From positions 1-64,000 of the forward strand of contig CBDCQQ010000004.1 of the NCBI GenBank assembly GCA_965220665.1: a DNA stretch of 64,000 nucleotides, given 5' to 3'. The first letter of the stretch is position 1; every line of letters starts with the position of its first letter. This DNA comes from JAJDZL01 sp965220665. Lineage in GTDB: Bacteria > Pseudomonadota > Gammaproteobacteria > Arenicellales > JAJDZL01. Under the pieces are notes generated by a model. The model was given only the letters and a program-made list of their open reading frames with translations. It had not been told where the DNA came from and ran no database searches. Of this stretch, positions 63,525 through 64,000 are shown piece by piece. Position numbers and translations under genes: made by a program.

Positions 63525-64000
63525 ATGCGTATTGCAATGGTCGTCGCAGAAGCTTCTGGTGATAACATCGCAGCGGATCTGATTTGCACGATGAAGGCGC
63601 AGAATCCTGATGTAGAGGTGTCGGGAATCTGTGGTCCATCAATGATTCAACAGGGTGCAAGAGCGATATACAAACTGGACGATATCGAAAGTTTAGGAGT
63701 TGAGGGGCTTTTCAGTCGACTGCACAAGATTCTCAAGATTCGAAGAGACTATGTCAACTCACTGCTTGAGAACCCACCAGACGTGTTTGTAGGTATCGAC
63801 GCACCGGATTTCAACCTCACAATAGAAGAACGATTGAAAAAAGCGGGAATCCCGACTCTGCAGTATGTAGCACCGACTGTTTGGGCTTGGCGAGGATATC
63901 GTATCCATAAACTGAAGCGGGCAGTTTCGCAGCTATTGACAATTTACCCATTCGAAGGCGAACTAATTGATCGTGCTGGGATTCCTTACAAATATATAGG
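63525..64000 (+). CDS. lpxB: Lipid-A-disaccharide synthase, 3' part outside window
   Basis: The first 158 residues are visible. MRIAMVVAEASGDNIAADLI at the start, then FVGIDAPDFNLTIEERLKKAGIPTLQYVAPTVWAWR near 88-123, both strongly conserved in LpxB. GT19 glycosyltransferase that joins UDP-diacylglucosamine and lipid X. The frame is open to the last base. A 98-bp gap with a hairpin separates it from lpxA. Confidence 0.95.
   Translation, partial: MRIAMVVAEASGDNIAADLICTMKAQNPDVEVSGICGPSMIQQGARAIYKLDDIESLGVEGLFSRLHKILKIRRDYVNSLLENPPDVFVGIDAPDFNLTIEERLKKAGIPTLQYVAPTVWAWRGYRIHKLKRAVSQLLTIYPFEGELIDRAGIPYKYI

Noticed and set aside
1..64000. CRISPR arrays, tRNA and rRNA genes, phage attachment sites
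   Set aside because: No regularly spaced repeats, cloverleaf-like sequences, rRNA stretches or integrase genes were found on reading both strands.

Overview
The window looks like a chromosome segment of a gammaproteobacterium, probably an environmental or host-associated lineage that is not a close relative of the enteric models. Three core blocks have the gene order expected of that class: ftsK-lolA-rarA-serS; dapD-glnD-map divergent from rpsB-tsf-pyrH-frr-uppS-cdsA-dxr-rseP-bamA-skp-lpxD-fabZ-lpxA-lpxB; and uvrA near ssb with an MFS gene between them. The aceE-aceF-lpd operon and rpsF-rpsR-rplI-dnaB-alr also fit. The host sequence is fairly AT-rich, and the insertion sequences are visibly richer in GC. 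TTG and GTG starts are frequent. No tRNA, rRNA or CRISPR array was seen.

Bases 1 to about 13,700 are a worn accessory or defence-type island. In order it holds a 3'-truncated IS256-family element that has cut a metallo-beta-lactamase-fold gene; a patatin-like phospholipase; a remnant of a JAB/MPN peptidase; a small basic protein divergent from an XRE-M78 peptidase/PIN toxin pair; a hipBA module; a TIR-domain pseudogene; a 2,485-bp insertion sequence lodged in the last codons of abiEii; abiEi; and a frameshifted antitoxin-like remnant. About 1 kb without recognisable genes separates this island from ftsK.

Bases 14,697 to 36,139 are mostly core. ftsK-lolA-rarA-serS covers chromosome segregation, lipoprotein export, replication repair and tRNA charging. 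Convergent to it is the pyruvate dehydrogenase operon aceE-aceF-lpd, then uvrA, an MFS exporter and ssb. After a TerB-like gene comes a small surface-sugar patch: Gfo/Idh/MocA oxidoreductase, DegT aminotransferase, a DUF192 protein, a HAD nucleotidase and a PseI/NeuB-type nonulosonate synthase.

Bases 36,270 to about 40,400 are a second accessory patch. A complete copy of the same IS256-family element (30-bp perfect terminal repeats, 9-bp target duplication) sits inside a regulator gene of HTH-ATPase-STAS-like type, which has also lost its ATPase domain by deletion. A second hipBA module lies next to it.

Bases 40,511 to 64,000 are core again: an enoyl-CoA hydratase family protein, ribosomal proteins S6, S18 and L9, DnaB and Alr, then DapD-GlnD-Map on the other strand, then the long rpsB-to-lpxB series that links translation, isoprenoid and phospholipid synthesis, outer-membrane assembly and lipid A synthesis. 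lpxB runs off the window end. S2, S6 and L9 all carry unusual acidic C-terminal tails. Nothing here is a proven new system. The best candidates for a closer look are the basic-protein/XRE-M78/PIN locus with its operator-like repeat, and the decayed patatin-JAB-MBL cluster.
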